Shown here piece after piece: positions 11,907 through 26,272 of a stretch of 64,000 nt of DNA; position 1 is the first letter of the stretch, and every line of letters starts with the position of its first letter. The notes beneath the pieces are model-generated. The model saw only the letters and a program-made list of their open reading frames with translations. It searched no databases and was not told where the DNA came from. The stretch is taken from positions 62,001 through 126,000 of the forward strand of contig JAJIRX010000685.1 of assembly GCA_023853785.1 (NCBI GenBank). The letters are read 5' to 3'. Source of the DNA: Psilocybe azurescens (Eukaryota > Basidiomycota > Agaricomycetes > Agaricales > Agrocybaceae). The position numbers and the translations under genes are program-made.

Positions 11907-13191
11907 ATGGCCGCAGAGCAAGCTTCCGCTTTCTTTAACGACATTGTCTCCGCCAACTTCCACGCCGTCCGTGTTCCATACGTGGGCACCTATGACTTTG
12001 TCGCCATCGCCTCATCCCCCACCTTTTTGATCACCAGCGCCGTCATCGTGGCCACTGCCTTTCTCGCAAAGGTCCTCCACAAAGGTTTGCTGTCACCGCT
12101 CATCTCCCTTTTCTTTCATTTATCTCATAAAACACGTAGGCCGCACCAAGCCCTTGGACGCCAACATCTGGAAAGAGTTCCCCCTCGAGAAAAAGATCAG
12201 AGTTTCACCCAATACCGCCATGTACGTGTCCCCCAAAAAAATTTACCTCACATTTTTACATGTCACGTCTCCTAACCTTGGGGTAATTCATAACAGCTAC
12301 CGTTTCAAGCTCCCCATCCCCAGGATGTTCTAGGCCTCCCCATCGGCCAGCACATCTCCATCTCGGCTGAGATCAACGGAAAGAACATTGTCAGGAGCTA
12401 CACCCCTGTCAGCAACGACGATGACCGTGGCCACTTTGACCTCATCATCAAGGTAATATTTTCACCCTTCACGCGCGCTCTTTCACTCATCACATGTTTC
12501 ATAGACCTACGAGAAAGGCAACATCTCCAAGCACGTTTCTCTTTGAAGATTGGCGAAAACATCCGTGTCAAGGGTCCCAAGGGCAACTTCGTCTACACCC
12601 CCAACATGGTTGGCCACCTCAGCATGATTGCTGGAGGCACCGGAATCTCCCCCATGATCCAAGTCATCCGCGCCGCCCTCAAAAACCCCTTCGACCGCAC
12701 CACCATCACCCTCATCTACGCCAACGTTAACGAAGAAGACATCCTCCTCAAAGACGACCTTGAGGCCCTCCAGGATGTCCACGAGCAAAAGTTCAAGATT
12801 GTCTATGTTCTCAATAACCCTCCCCCAGGCTGGAAGGGTGGTGTCGGCTTTGTCACCAAAGACCACATCAAGGAGCACCTCCCCAACCCTGCTACTTCGG
12901 ATAGCAAGCTCCTCATTTGCGGTAAGTCCGATTGCTGTGGGCTCCGCGGCTCAAATTACTATAAAAACTTGTTTCTAGGCCCGCCCCCTATGGTCTCCGC
13001 CATGAAGTGAGCAATAGTCTAATTTATCCCCATTCAACCTTTAGCTAACCTCGGGTCTTTAGGAAAAACTTGGAAGATCTCAAATACCCCGTTCCCAACA
13101 CTATCAGCAAACTCCACGACAAGGTATGTCGCTTTACCCATGCCAGATGCTTACTCTCTCATGTCGATCTTTCAAGGTGTTTGTATTCTAA
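11907..13191 (+). CDS. CBR1: NADH-cytochrome b5 reductase
   Basis: FAD enzyme that passes electrons from NADH to cytochrome b5 for fatty-acid desaturation and sterol synthesis, at the ER or outer mitochondrial membrane. Seen: an N-terminal hydrophobic anchor ([18 protein letters not shown]), the FAD-binding [23 protein letters not shown], the NADH-binding [14 protein letters not shown], the [12 protein letters not shown] loop and the terminal KVFVF with stop at 13189-13191. Length from the ATG at 11907 is about 320 residues, normal for the family; an ATG at 11724 would add 61 hydrophobic residues. The C run at 12312-12315 needs one more base to give [20 protein letters not shown] in place of an early stop. 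It shares its upstream region with MSG5 and converges on DLT1. Confidence 0.92.
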
Positions 13192-13410
13192 ATAATGTTA
13201 TCCTGGGATTTTTTGGATGGTAGATCTTTGGAATAGGGTCCGATATTAATATTAATTAAGACACCCTCCTACAAGATACATGAATAGATGCTTTTCACGT
13301 CTCTTCATGTGACAAACAATTGATCAAGCATTGAGTTGTGTCGCAGAATCTGATTCTAACATCTCCAAACGACACTCGTTCAAACTAGATATCAAAATTC
13401 TCAGCCAACG

Positions 13411-14551
13411 TCAGGCGTCTGTTGGAAGCACGAACCATTTTTCGATCTGATAGGCTGCGTTCATGCCCGTTTCGAATTCATCTTCGGTAAGCTCGCGGGA
13501 CGAATGCCGCGCCAGTTGAATTGCAGAGTCGTAATAATGCAGCGGCGTCATTCCATCCTCGTCCTTGGGCAGCAAAGGGTTGAGAAACCTAAAGTGGTGC
13601 AGCATCCGTGCGTGTGGTTTCAGCCGTGGGTGAAGGGGTATAACGACGTGTGCCAGCGTGTCTACGTGAAATGAATAAGGAGATAAAACAAAAAGCAGTT
13701 TCATTGGGGACAGAGGAGTGTAAAGGTGCCATCCATTTCTCATGAGTTTCGGCGAAATTTTTGCGGTGCGATGTGTCGATGCAAACTTACCGATGTGTGG
13801 AATCGTGTCGAGGAGTGCGCGCCGGAATGAAATACCGCTGTACCTAGTGCCTGCGTGCGGGAATGAAAGAGGACGTTAGCTCTCGTATGGGACTAAACAG
13901 ACCAAGGTAAACGGTAAACGTCTCGGCGTCGAAAAGTGGATAGGTATCGTGGGTGGTCAATGAGTATTGGCTGGTAAGCTCACCTGGCCTGCCCCATCCC
14001 TCGTGATAAACGTTCTTGGGCAGCGACTCGAACGACACCAGACAGGCGCGGATATATTCCTGCAAGACGTGTTTGTGCACGGACTGATAGCGATATGATA
14101 TGCACCCAAAGCAGCGGTAATTAGCGCACCTCCACAAAGAAAGGATAAGAGCGAGATTGGATTCCACGTACATCAGGTAAATCATGCCTGCCAACCGACC
14201 GGTAGGTTTTTGAGATGCGCTGGAGTTTGAGCCGCACCGCGACTCTGCGCTTCACACAGAACGAAAGCGAGGCTGCGAACTAGAGTGGGTTCCCAAGCCG
14301 CCGCGTAGATAACGGGTCAGGAGCAGCTCGGGACATCAGATAGACTAGGAGCGCAGACGTACGACGACCACATACGAAGCGCCAATCACCAGAGCATTGA
14401 AGTTCTTGGTCCACGACCGCGTCGGCGAGGTGCGCACAGCCTGGGCGATGATAGCAGCGCACGACAGACCAGTGGCGACCACCGCGACGAGGACTAGAAA
14501 GGCATAGGTGGCTTCAGATGCTGTCCTCAGCACTCGTGAAGATACTCGCAT
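13411..14551 (-). CDS. DLT1: Dlt1 family membrane protein (defect at low temperature)
   Basis: Fungal integral membrane protein required for growth at low temperature in yeast; molecular role unknown. The order of conserved blocks matches the family: two N-terminal hydrophobic segments (AFLVLVAVVATGLSCAAII and ALVIGASYVVV-FAASLSFCV), then LKLQRISKTYRSVGR, the central RACLVSFESLPKNVYHEGWG followed by RPGTRYSGISFRRALLDTIP, and a C-terminal HFRFLNPLLPKDEDG block ending VLPTDA. Five exons joined by short introns give an unbroken frame. Upstream in-frame codons reach 14626 but begin with GTG, so the ATG at 14549-14551 is taken as start. Its 3' end faces CBR1 across about 220 bp. Confidence 0.88.
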
Positions 14552-15003
14552 GAAGCCTTGGTCGTTGAGACTCAGAGACCGTGAAAGAACGTCAGCGCAT
14601 TCAAGTTCCGATTTGCTTAACGTCACGATCTATGCCTAAATTAGATTTCGTCCTTTCACTCTACGCTCAGGCTCTCAAAGCCTTAGGTCTTTTACAAGGA
14701 CTATCAGGCAACGTGAAGCTGACGATATTCTGAACTAACTAGGTCGATTCCTGCTGCTACAAACTGGAACAGACGACCTGACTATTGATACATGCTATGT
14801 CTTTGTACTAGACTTCAAATTTTAACGGGTTACCAGCAGATGTCAAAAATCTGAGAGGAAAGATGAGAGAAAAATGAGTGTAAAAGGAATACATGAGGAT
14901 CCGATATCCATGTTTAGAGAGAAAACCGCCAGCGACGCGAGACAAAGGTATAAACTCTCCATGAAGGAGACATTCCGAGCAAGTTGAAGGAGTCTCAAGG
15001 TAA
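14552..15003. other. Intergenic, upstream of DLT1
   Basis: About 450 bp between the DLT1 start and the stop of the CAP-domain gene, both on the minus strand. No coding exon is supported. It should hold the DLT1 promoter and the CAP gene 3' end; no motif stood out. Confidence 0.5.
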
Positions 15004-16362
15004 TTACACTTGGACATTTTGACTGTAGGATAGTGCAGGCGGTAATGAGCACCTTTAATCTCTTTTGTGAAGATAATCGGCTTACGCAAATTGTCCGGAC
15101 ACATTTCCCTGTGCCGAGTACTCGCATACATAGTATTTAGCTAACTGTTGAAGAAATTGTGACGTTAGATTCGGAAAGGATTGTCTTCCATCTAGAAAAG
15201 AACATACGCCGAAGCTGGAACTAAAGATACCACTGCATGATTGAACGGCACATCCGACTTGGGTTGTGCCCTTCCAGACAACTTGAGTAAAGTGAGATGC
15301 GACGGGATTACTGGGATTGTACTCGGCTACATCATGCAATTTCTTAGCACAAAGAAATCTTGTCGCAAAGAGACTGCGTTACTCACAAACTTCATCGGTC
15401 CAGTCTTTGATAGCTTGAGAAATGCCATAATCTGAGCCAGTTCCGGCAGCCAAGTTTTCTGTAAATCATTTCTGAGCCACGTTTTTCTAAAGAAACAAAC
15501 AAGAATTTGATAACAACGTACCACCGAATGGTCCAAGGGATCCACCAGAATGTTGGAATTTGCAATTGTTGGCCCATTGCTGAGCCTTGGCCGCTAGACT
15601 GTCGCTCCAAGTCAGTGGCGAAGCACCATGTTGAGCTCTGATGGTGTTATGGCCAGCAAGATACGCTTGGATATCAGCATTTGAGGTGCTGCCGCTATTA
15701 CCACTGGAAACAGGCTGTTGAGTAGGCACAGCGGCTCTCGTGGTCGCTGCCTTTGGAGTCGGCGACTGCGGGATAAACACTGGTTCTACTTTAGTAGAAG
15801 TACTTTGGCGTTGGGCCGTAGGGTTTGATGTTGTAGGTTGAGGGACCACGGTGGTAGACGATCCACGGGCGGACCCAAGGAAACCTTGAGCAGCGATGGA
15901 GGAAGAAGGATTATGAGAAGAGGAGGAAACACTTGAAGAAATAGCGCTGGATGTCGTAGATGTCGTGGTTACCGCATCTGTGGGGATGGAGGTGACACTT
16001 TCTGTCTGCAGAGTTGTGCTCGTTGAGCGAGCCGGTTCAACAGCAGTAGATGCCGTAGAGGATACCCTGTCAGAGATATAAACGATTAGGTTTTGGGAGT
16101 GGTATAACCAGAAGATAAACGTACACTGGAGTACCACACGCTTCAGATACAACAGCGTTCCACTTGTTTGTGTCCACCTTCTTGACCACCGAACCCCAAG
16201 GGTCGGTACCCATCATGCTCCCTGTCCAACCCCACCTGGACTTGCATACCGACACACAGTCCGCGACTTGGTAATGTTTTTGGCGCACGCTGGCCCTGCG
16301 AGCCCGCTCGGAATGGAAGAAAGAGCAAGACCCAAAGAAATGAACAAGGTGAGTCGCGCCAT
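15004..16362 (-). CDS. Secreted PR-1-like CAP/SCP domain protein with Ser/Thr-rich linker
   Basis: Predicted extracellular CAP-superfamily protein; fungal members bind sterols or lipids. Seen: signal peptide MARLTLFISLGLALSSIPSG at 16362; a Cys-containing N-terminal module CVSVCKSRWGWTGSMMGTDP with EACGTPV; a long Ser/Thr/Pro linker of roughly 130 residues; then the CAP domain with LAGHNTIRAQHGASPLTW, KAQQWANNCKFQHS, ENLAAGTGSDYG, HFTQVVWKGTTQVGCAV and KYYVCEYSAQGNVSGQFAQN. The final exon (AQNVQV and stop at 15004-15006) follows an intron that begins right after the GQF codons. The frame between signal peptide and Cys module is recovered only if the C run 16294-16296 (plus strand) has a fourth base. 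Similar two-part proteins occur in other Agaricomycetes; no function for the N-terminal module is known to me. Confidence 0.88.
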
Positions 16363-16769
16363 CGGGAAAGAAGAGAAAAAATGAAGGTGAGGTGTAAAGA
16401 AAGTAAGAGGTAAAGGAGAGATTTGACAAAAGCCGGGGCCTTTGCAAGTTGTATACCGTTACGAGCAGGAGGAACGGCCTTGGTCTGCTTGGAAAACAAT
16501 TTGCAGTTGCCTCTTCAACCTTTCGCCAGACCGGTTGCTACGAGACCATCTGGCGGTCACGACAGGAATATGCTACATTCTGTCTGTTATAAATATCATC
16601 TCGCATCGTTCAAGCAAGTGGGCCACTGTGGGACCGAGGCAAGAGCAAGTTTGAACAAGTTAATCAGAGATCAGAATTCACTGCGAGTTGGTTGGAAGTT
16701 CACTTGAGTCTCGGTAAGAGTTGTCAGGGACAAGCGCTTAAATAAGCGCGATCCGGCTTGCCTTCCGCT
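16363..16769. promoter_or_regulatory. Divergent promoter region of the CAP gene and a small unknown gene
   Basis: About 400 bp between opposed start codons. Open frames here are short and composition-driven. No TATA box or clear palindrome recognised. Confidence 0.4.
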
Positions 16770-17384
16770 ATGTCTGATCCAGTCGCAAACCCTCCGTTCT
16801 ATGTTTTCTTTGCCCATTCTTCTCTCTCTAATCCACTTACAGCCGCTTTGTCCAGCACACTAGGCCATCCAGTGATCCACTATCACTACGCAGATGACTC
16901 CCCTTTGTCTCTTCTGCCGAATCACTCTGACGAGCATGTGCTTATTCTGAGCTATGACGGCAACTCGTCCAAGCCGACTGTTCAAAGTATTTCCGAAAAG
17001 CTTTCTGTTGTCGGGACTGAGACTAGAGGAGGCTCCTGGTGCCGCCGCAGAGGATGAAACGGGGACGCGTAACAACACCATGTTCATCATCGAAACTACG
17101 GGTAACGACCAGTATGTACTTCTATTGCCTGATGCTTCGGCACTCTAACGGTGACTCTAGCCCTATGAGCGCGTCTCACGGGGACCGTAAATCTGTTCAC
17201 GATGTTCTGGCGCAATATAAGCACCGGTAAGTAAAAGGCGCTACTATTTATTCATCAACTGGTTGTTCATTATAATGCCAATAGGAATACTATCCTGCGA
17301 AAGGCATTTCAGTATCCTGCTAATGAAGCACAGGAAACTAGCACATCCCAGGAAGCGCTCAGCCTGGCTTCGGCATTGTCATAA
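16770..17384 (+). CDS. Small unrecognised protein
   Basis: I do not recognise this gene. Exon 1 starts at MSDPVANPPFYVFFAHSSLS (16770; an upstream TTG-led extension is ignored) and carries VLILSYDG near residue 60. Later exons carry NNTMFIIETTGND, then MSASHGDRKSVHDVLAQYKH and NTILRKAFQYPANEAQ, ending ALSLASALS at 17382-17384. The joined protein would be about 165 residues, acidic in the middle, with no signal peptide or membrane segment. The C-terminal part looks like a short amphipathic helix with the motif RKSVHDVLAQYK. The frame changes by one base around the G run 17013-17015, again a homopolymer. Exon borders agree with GT-AG introns of about 55 nt. It ends only 88 bp from the EMC7 stop on the other strand. 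Confidence 0.55.
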
Positions 17385-17472
17385 GCATTGTCTTGCACAT
17401 AGATATATTTTTGTGTCCACTGCCCTAGCAGCTGGTGACTGTATCATAAATATTGGAAATACTTGCTAATCA

Positions 17473-18481
17473 TTATCTCTTTGCTTTCTTATTCCCTCGA
17501 GCCTTCACAGAACTTCCTCCTTTGTTGGGTGTCGCTTGTGCGGGTTGATCAGCGGCTGCCATGATAGAAGATAATCTATGCAAAAGTTAAAAAATCCGTC
17601 CGAATGACATGTCTCGAAAGAAATACCCTGCTTTAAAATCCCCGCTCTGGAAAGCATTTTGAATACTGCCCATCTTTCCTTGCTGTTCCTTCAACTCTTC
17701 AAGCGCTTCTGGATCGAGGTTTTTCTGCGCACCAAAGTGAGTAAAATAAGATAGGTAGCAACTGAACGACTCACAATGAGGTACGGCATGGCCAACATCA
17801 TTATTCCACCCCTACCATGAGCAGCATCATCGGGTTCGCCAGCATGCCTGCAAGATTAAAGCGCTCAGGAGGAACGAAGTATATATATTTCTCCCTGGGG
17901 GTCAAAATGATAGGATATGGAAGGAAAATTGAAGAGGGCGGGTCCATTGGCGTGCCAGCAACATAAGGCCGAACTTCAGGTGAACTGGAGTTGGTGACAT
18001 CTATCCGTAACTGCGAGGGGGGGAGGGTGTCAGAAATCCGCAGCGTATAATTGGACCATAGATGCTCATACTTGGTCGAAAAAGTAATCATGAGAAATAA
18101 TGGTGAGGATATAGGTTCCTTGAGGAACATCTGGTCTACGGAGGCTGAGAGTGAGCTTTGGGAATCCAAGATGTATCAAGTGACCTTACATTGTGAAGTC
18201 TCCATTTTGATTTATGCTCCCAGTTAAGATGCCTTCGTTTAAGGAAGCCTTTGCCTGTCCGAGGGTTGAAGCATCTGCAGTAGATAAGTAATGGGTGGAT
18301 AGTTAGGGCATGTAATAGGACACACCGGGGCATGCGTCATTCCAGGTTATCTTTCCGGTTATGTCGAAAGTGAAGGCGACCGCGATACTGATAGAAAGAT
18401 GAGCAACAATACATCGATGTTGTGAAGGGAAAGTACTCACCACGAGAGAAGTTGTAGCAAGAACAAAGATATCCGCGTCAT
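17473..18481 (-). CDS. EMC7: ER membrane protein complex subunit 7
   Basis: Luminal beta-sandwich subunit of the ER membrane complex, which inserts tail-anchored and multipass proteins. Seen: signal peptide MTRISLFLLQLLSWC at 18481; FTFDITGKI; the strand DVPQGTYILTIISHDYFFDQ; RPYVAGTP and LPYPIILTPREKYIYFVPPE; a C-terminal membrane segment starting NLAGMLANPMMLLMVG and MLAMPYLI; and a cytosolic tail EALEELKEQQGKMGS ending with basic KARGNKKAKR. Six exons. The membrane segment is interrupted by a frame break: the C run 17809-17812 (plus strand) lacks one base relative to the GGIMMLAMPYLI continuation. Length about 215 residues fits the family. It shares a 148-bp divergent promoter with UTP23. 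Confidence 0.9.
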
Positions 18482-18629
18482 AGTCGAAGTGTATGAAGCA
18501 ACGTTTCTATTTATTAGCATACGTTCTGAACTGGGAAAGCTCTAATCAATAAAAGCAAATACGTGATTCAATTTCTATCGAACTTTCACATCTTCCCAAC
18601 TACCTGCGACCCACTTCTCCTGTTCAAAA

Positions 18630-19675
18630 ATGCGTCAAAAACGAGCAAAAGCCTACCGGAAACTCATGCATCTGTACAGTATGTCCTTTGGTTTCCACCA
18701 GCCTTACCAAGTTCTCGGTGAATATGTCTTGCTTTTTCTTCGCCAATTAGCACAAATTCATCATACCTCACAGTCGACTCGGAAATGTGTAAATCAGCCA
18801 TAGCCCAGAAAGTGGACTTCGTAAAACAACTATATACGGTGCTACAAGGCGAAGTAAAGCCAAGTGGGTTGCCCTACTTCCTGCCTTTTCCCAGTAAAAA
18901 AACTGATTATTATAACGGCAAAGCCGTTCTTCAGTGATCACACAATGCTGCATTCACGAACTCTACCTGCAAGGGAGGGAACAACAGCCAGTTGTAGACC
19001 TGGCAAAAAGCTTTGAACGACGAAAGTGCAATCATCGTGAACCAATCGCCGGTGATGAGTGTTTGACGGTGTCGTCGGTAAGATATCCGCTACTATAACT
19101 TCATCTTCATCGACCTTGTGTAATAAGCCGGTATTCCTAGGGGATACGAACAAGCATCGCTATGTCGTTGCTACACAGTCCCATCCACTGCGCGTCAAGC
19201 TGCGTTCTGTTCCCGGCACGCCCATCGTACACATCAATCGCTCCGTGATGGTTCTTGAACCACCGAGCGATGCAACTTTAAAAGCAAAAGAAGCAGTAAG
19301 CCTCTTCGCGATGATAAACGGATGCCTCTTCTTAAAAATACTTCTTTTCAAGACTGAAGACTCAAAGCTCCATGCGTCTGCCCCAGATCTCGCCCTGGTT
19401 CCTCTCGTCGTTCCCGAGCAACGTCCAGTCAAACGGAAGGGTCCGAAGGGACCTAATCCTCTGAGTGTTAAAAGAAGAAAGTCGGCGAGGCTGCGAAACC
19501 TGGCAAAAATCTTCCCGTGAAAATCCAAGCTGCCCAAGTCACTATTGGTTCTAAAAGAAAGGCAGATGATGACGAAGACGACAGTGATCAGGGATCAGAT
19601 GGAGCAGTCCAAGAGCCACTGCCTATTGCTGCGACGGCTGCTTCAAAAGAGAAGGAAAAGAAGGCGAAAGAATAA
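18630..19675 (+). CDS. UTP23: rRNA-processing protein Utp23
   Basis: SSU-processome protein with a degenerate PIN domain, needed for early 18S rRNA processing and snR30 release. Start MRQKRAKAYRKLMHLY at 18630 is exactly the family start. Later exons give FGFHQPYQVLVDSEMCKSAI, QLYTVLQGEVKPMITQCCIH, ELYLQGREQQPVVDLAKSFE, RRKCNHREPI, the C-terminal NKHRYVVATQSHPLRVKLR with VPGTPIVHINRSVMVLEPPS, and KRKGPKGPNPLSVK. The tail stays open to the stop at 19673-19675 (KEKEKKAKE) only if the A run at 19478-19480 has one more base; as written a stop follows at 19520. Conserved Cys/His residues of the zinc-binding part (MCKSA, TQCCIHEL, KCNH) are present. Confidence 0.92.
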
Positions 19676-19861
19676 AACAGTATCTGAATCTCAAACAGTA
19701 GAATCACACGATGTTAATTCATAAAACGATATATGCATTGTTACAAGTATATTACAGACATGGAAAGAGCGACGAAAAGGGACGATAGAGATTTATCTTC
19801 CACAGACAGTGAGTGCAGACTCTGAATACATCTAGACTACCGGCCTCCCCAAAACACAACC

Positions 19862-21739
<1,878 letters not shown>

Positions 21740-24609
21740 ATGAACACAAAGCTCTGCATTGCGGAGCAGATTATCACCTCCAGGATACCATGGCCTCCCC
21801 TAGCAAGGCGTCAAATTGATACCAAATTCCAGAATACCAGTCTTCTTAACAAAGCCGCGTCTCAATCCACCTCTTTGTATCAGAAATGCTCGTTATTGCG
21901 GGAGAAGCTGCGTAGAATCCGTGGCTTCACAGAACGTTTCCCAGATCTGGCCGAGTCTCTAACTCAAGACCCAGTGACCCACCTCTGGGACCTGTTTTCA
22001 ACAGGGACGCCACTGTGCTACATTTATGACCAATTACCTGCAAAGGAAGGCTTCAAGAAACTCGACTACTACACACTCTCCGAGAACAAGCGGTCCTATG
22101 AAACTGAAATTAATTGGGATCGGGCAAAGAAACATGGCATTGCGCTCTTTGCAATGCACCTTCGAGCAGAGAAAATCACAGAGAAAATCCCCGGATGTGA
22201 GATGTTTACTGTAACGGACTTGTGGGAGCGCCGTTCGACGGATGGTTTGGTCAAGGTATGTTGCAGGGCGTCATTGCAGGATGCCATCGTCTTATGTCCA
22301 TGGCTACGCTTGCTCATAGGTCATCAACACCGTCACCGCTATTGTAAACTACCTTCCACCGGAAGCCTTCGAGAACTATGTCGCCTCTCCAGACCTTTCT
22401 ACTGCCGCAAATTTCAAAGACGTCCTACAAGAAAATATCATTCGCGAAATGTTGGAAACAGAGCGGAAATACGTGCAAGACCTGGAGACTATGCAGGTAA
22501 TCACAGTCTTGTTCTCTTCAAATATATATTCACAGCGACCTAGGAATTCTCGAATGCTCTGTCGCTAGCCAATATTATTAGCCAGGATACACTGCATTTG
22601 CTCTTTCCAAATCTCAACAAACTTCTCAACTTCCAACGAAAATTCCTGATTCGCCTTGAATTCACTGCTCAGTTGCCTTTGCAAGCACAGCACTGGGGCC
22701 AGCAATTTCTGGAGAACGTGAGTTCATATCTTATGCTGTGTAATTCCCGGTGCCCATTACCTCGCCGTCGTGTCACTATAGGAAGAAGAATTTTCCGTTT
22801 ACGAGCCTTATTGTGTCAACTACAAGAGTGCTACAGAACTAATGCTGGCCCATGAACAAAGTCTTGCTGTATGTGCCTCTCCTCGTTTACCAGAATGTGG
22901 CCTGCGATGACAACAATATTGATAGGCTTTCAACCACATGGTTAACGTCAAATTTGAACTTCCTGGGTTGTTGCTCAAGCCAATTCAACGAATTTGCCAG
23001 TATCCTCTCCTCCTTGATGTGCGTTGTCTATGTCCTTTCTAAATCCACATATATAAACAGACGAATTTCGGGGCATCTTTCAGTCTCTTGTTAAAGCATT
23101 CTCCCCTGAGACGTACGACCATTACTACGAGCTAATTCGTGGTTCAGAATCGGCGAAACGAGTTATCGAAAAAATTAATGAAGCACAACGATACGCAGAA
23201 AACGAAGAAGTTGTCAAGAAACTTAAATTTAGAATCGCGGATTGGAAAGGCCATCGCATAGAGAACTTTGGAGATCTCCTGCTTCATGACTTCTTCGTAG
23301 TGACAAAGTCAGACATCGACCGAGAATACTTGGCCTTTCTATTCGAAAAGATCATCCTCCTCGCTAAAGATGTTGGTCCACAAGTGGATAAAAAGAGGAA
23401 AGGTTCGATAAAGTCAAGACGTACACCGGATCCGTCCACAGTGTCTGCTGTAAATGATGCACTGCAGAAAGACACTCCTATCTTGCTGAAAGGTCGTATA
23501 TTCATACAGAATATCGTCTCGGCAAAGTATCATCCATGTCAGTATCCAGTCTATTCTTTGCTTTCACAGTGAGCTGAAATATATCTTCCTCACTTTATGC
23601 ATCTATCTTATTCTTTATAGCACCTCGCTCCCAGTTCTATCCTTTGGTTGTAACCTGGAAGGGAGACGAGGATCTCGAATCATTCACTATACGATGTCGA
23701 CGAGAAGAACAAATGAAGCAGTGGCAAACGAGTATCAGTCGTCTGATTGCAGCAGCAGCCACTCGTCGCGCCGCAGGACAACAGAAAGTGGATACTCGAC
23801 GATCAGTTCAGTATAGTCGTACAGCCGACGACAATGGTGCTAGTAGTGCCAATCAAACATATGGACGTTCCCGGTATTCGGCGATATCGCAGGCTCCAAT
23901 ATCTATGTACTCTCAGTACTCAGAGGTTGCTACCATTGGTGGCCAAAATCGTTATTCAGAGTACGAATATAACGGCGAAGAAGAGGCGTCAGACGATCAT
24001 AACTCTGCATCAGAGGATAATGATTTGGAGGAGTATCCCTCTCCCTCGTATCCACCTTCTGGAAGAGGTACGCCCATCGAAAAGCGCAGGCTATATAGGT
24101 CGCGGAGTCTGTCGACAAAGTGCACATCCAATATAAACCATGACGGCGCGTCATTCTTGGCGCAAAATGTCAGGCGAAGAAGGAATAATAGTCTTCCATC
24201 AACTTCAACGACAGTGTCTATCGAATCGTCTGACGACTCTTCACCCACTACGCCCGTTGGGGACAATGCGACACAACCACTAGTAGGACCAAACAAGATC
24301 GACGACGTAGATCTGTATCGGGCGGGCTTGAGAATAAATGGCGATGCCGACTCTCCACCTTCAATGGTCAAGCTCAAGGTGCATTTTAAAGAGGACATCT
24401 TTATACTTCGCCTACTGAGAACGGTAGAAATTGCTGCATTGTATGAGAAACTTGATTTCAAGATTAGACTTTGTGGACCTCGGGCCACAACAGGACCCCT
24501 GCGTGTGAGGTATCAGGATGAAGATGGGGACATGGTGTTGCTGGCTTCAACGGAAGACTTGCAAATGGCCCTCGAGGATAGACCACAGGTTACACTATTT
24601 GTAACTTGA
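21740..24609 (+). CDS. CDC24: Cdc42 guanine-nucleotide exchange factor Cdc24 (CH-like, DH, PH, PB1)
   Basis: Activates Cdc42 at sites of polarised growth and mating. Domains in order: an N-terminal calponin-homology-like region (HLWDLFSTGTPLCYIYDQLP, GFKKLDYYTLSENKR); DH domain starting IIREMLETERKYVQDLETMQ, with LLLKPIQRICQYPLLLDSLV and the helix ESAKRVIEKINEAQR; PH domain from about DWKGHRIENFGDLLLHD to MKQWQTSISRLI; a Ser-rich linker; and a C-terminal PB1 domain (MVKLKVHFKEDIFILRLLR, RYQDEDGDMVLLASTEDLQ) that in yeast binds Bem1. Stop at 24607-24609. The start is unsure: 21740 is the first in-frame ATG, while an ATG in strong context (ACCATGG) at 21790 is in another frame and would need a one-base change. 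Confidence 0.93.
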
Positions 24610-24757
24610 TGTTTGCCCTCTAACTCTGTCATTTCTTGTATTTATTCAGGTTCTTTTCTCCTGTATATCATATATACCATACGCGATTACTCCGTTAACG
24701 AGTTGACATTGCTTTTAAAGCTATCCATTAAAACGTAAATAACTGACTAAATACACT

Positions 24758-26118
<1,361 letters not shown>

Positions 26119-26194
26119 ATATATTTACGCAGGAGATGTAGTTACATAGTGAACGTGCTTCGGACATCCAAAGACACTTGAGAGCATCAAAGTC

Positions 26195-26200
26195 CACGTG
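26195..26200. promoter_or_regulatory. E-box CACGTG between WDR5 and eIF3k
   Basis: Perfect CACGTG near the middle of the 154-bp divergent promoter, about 75 bp from each start codon. A single palindrome could serve both directions; this is inference. Confidence 0.4.
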
Positions 26201-26272
26201 CTCAAAAAAAGTTGGGCCGGTGTAATACTTACCGTGTAGTCTGTCTCTTGACCTCACACTCCTCACTTCACC

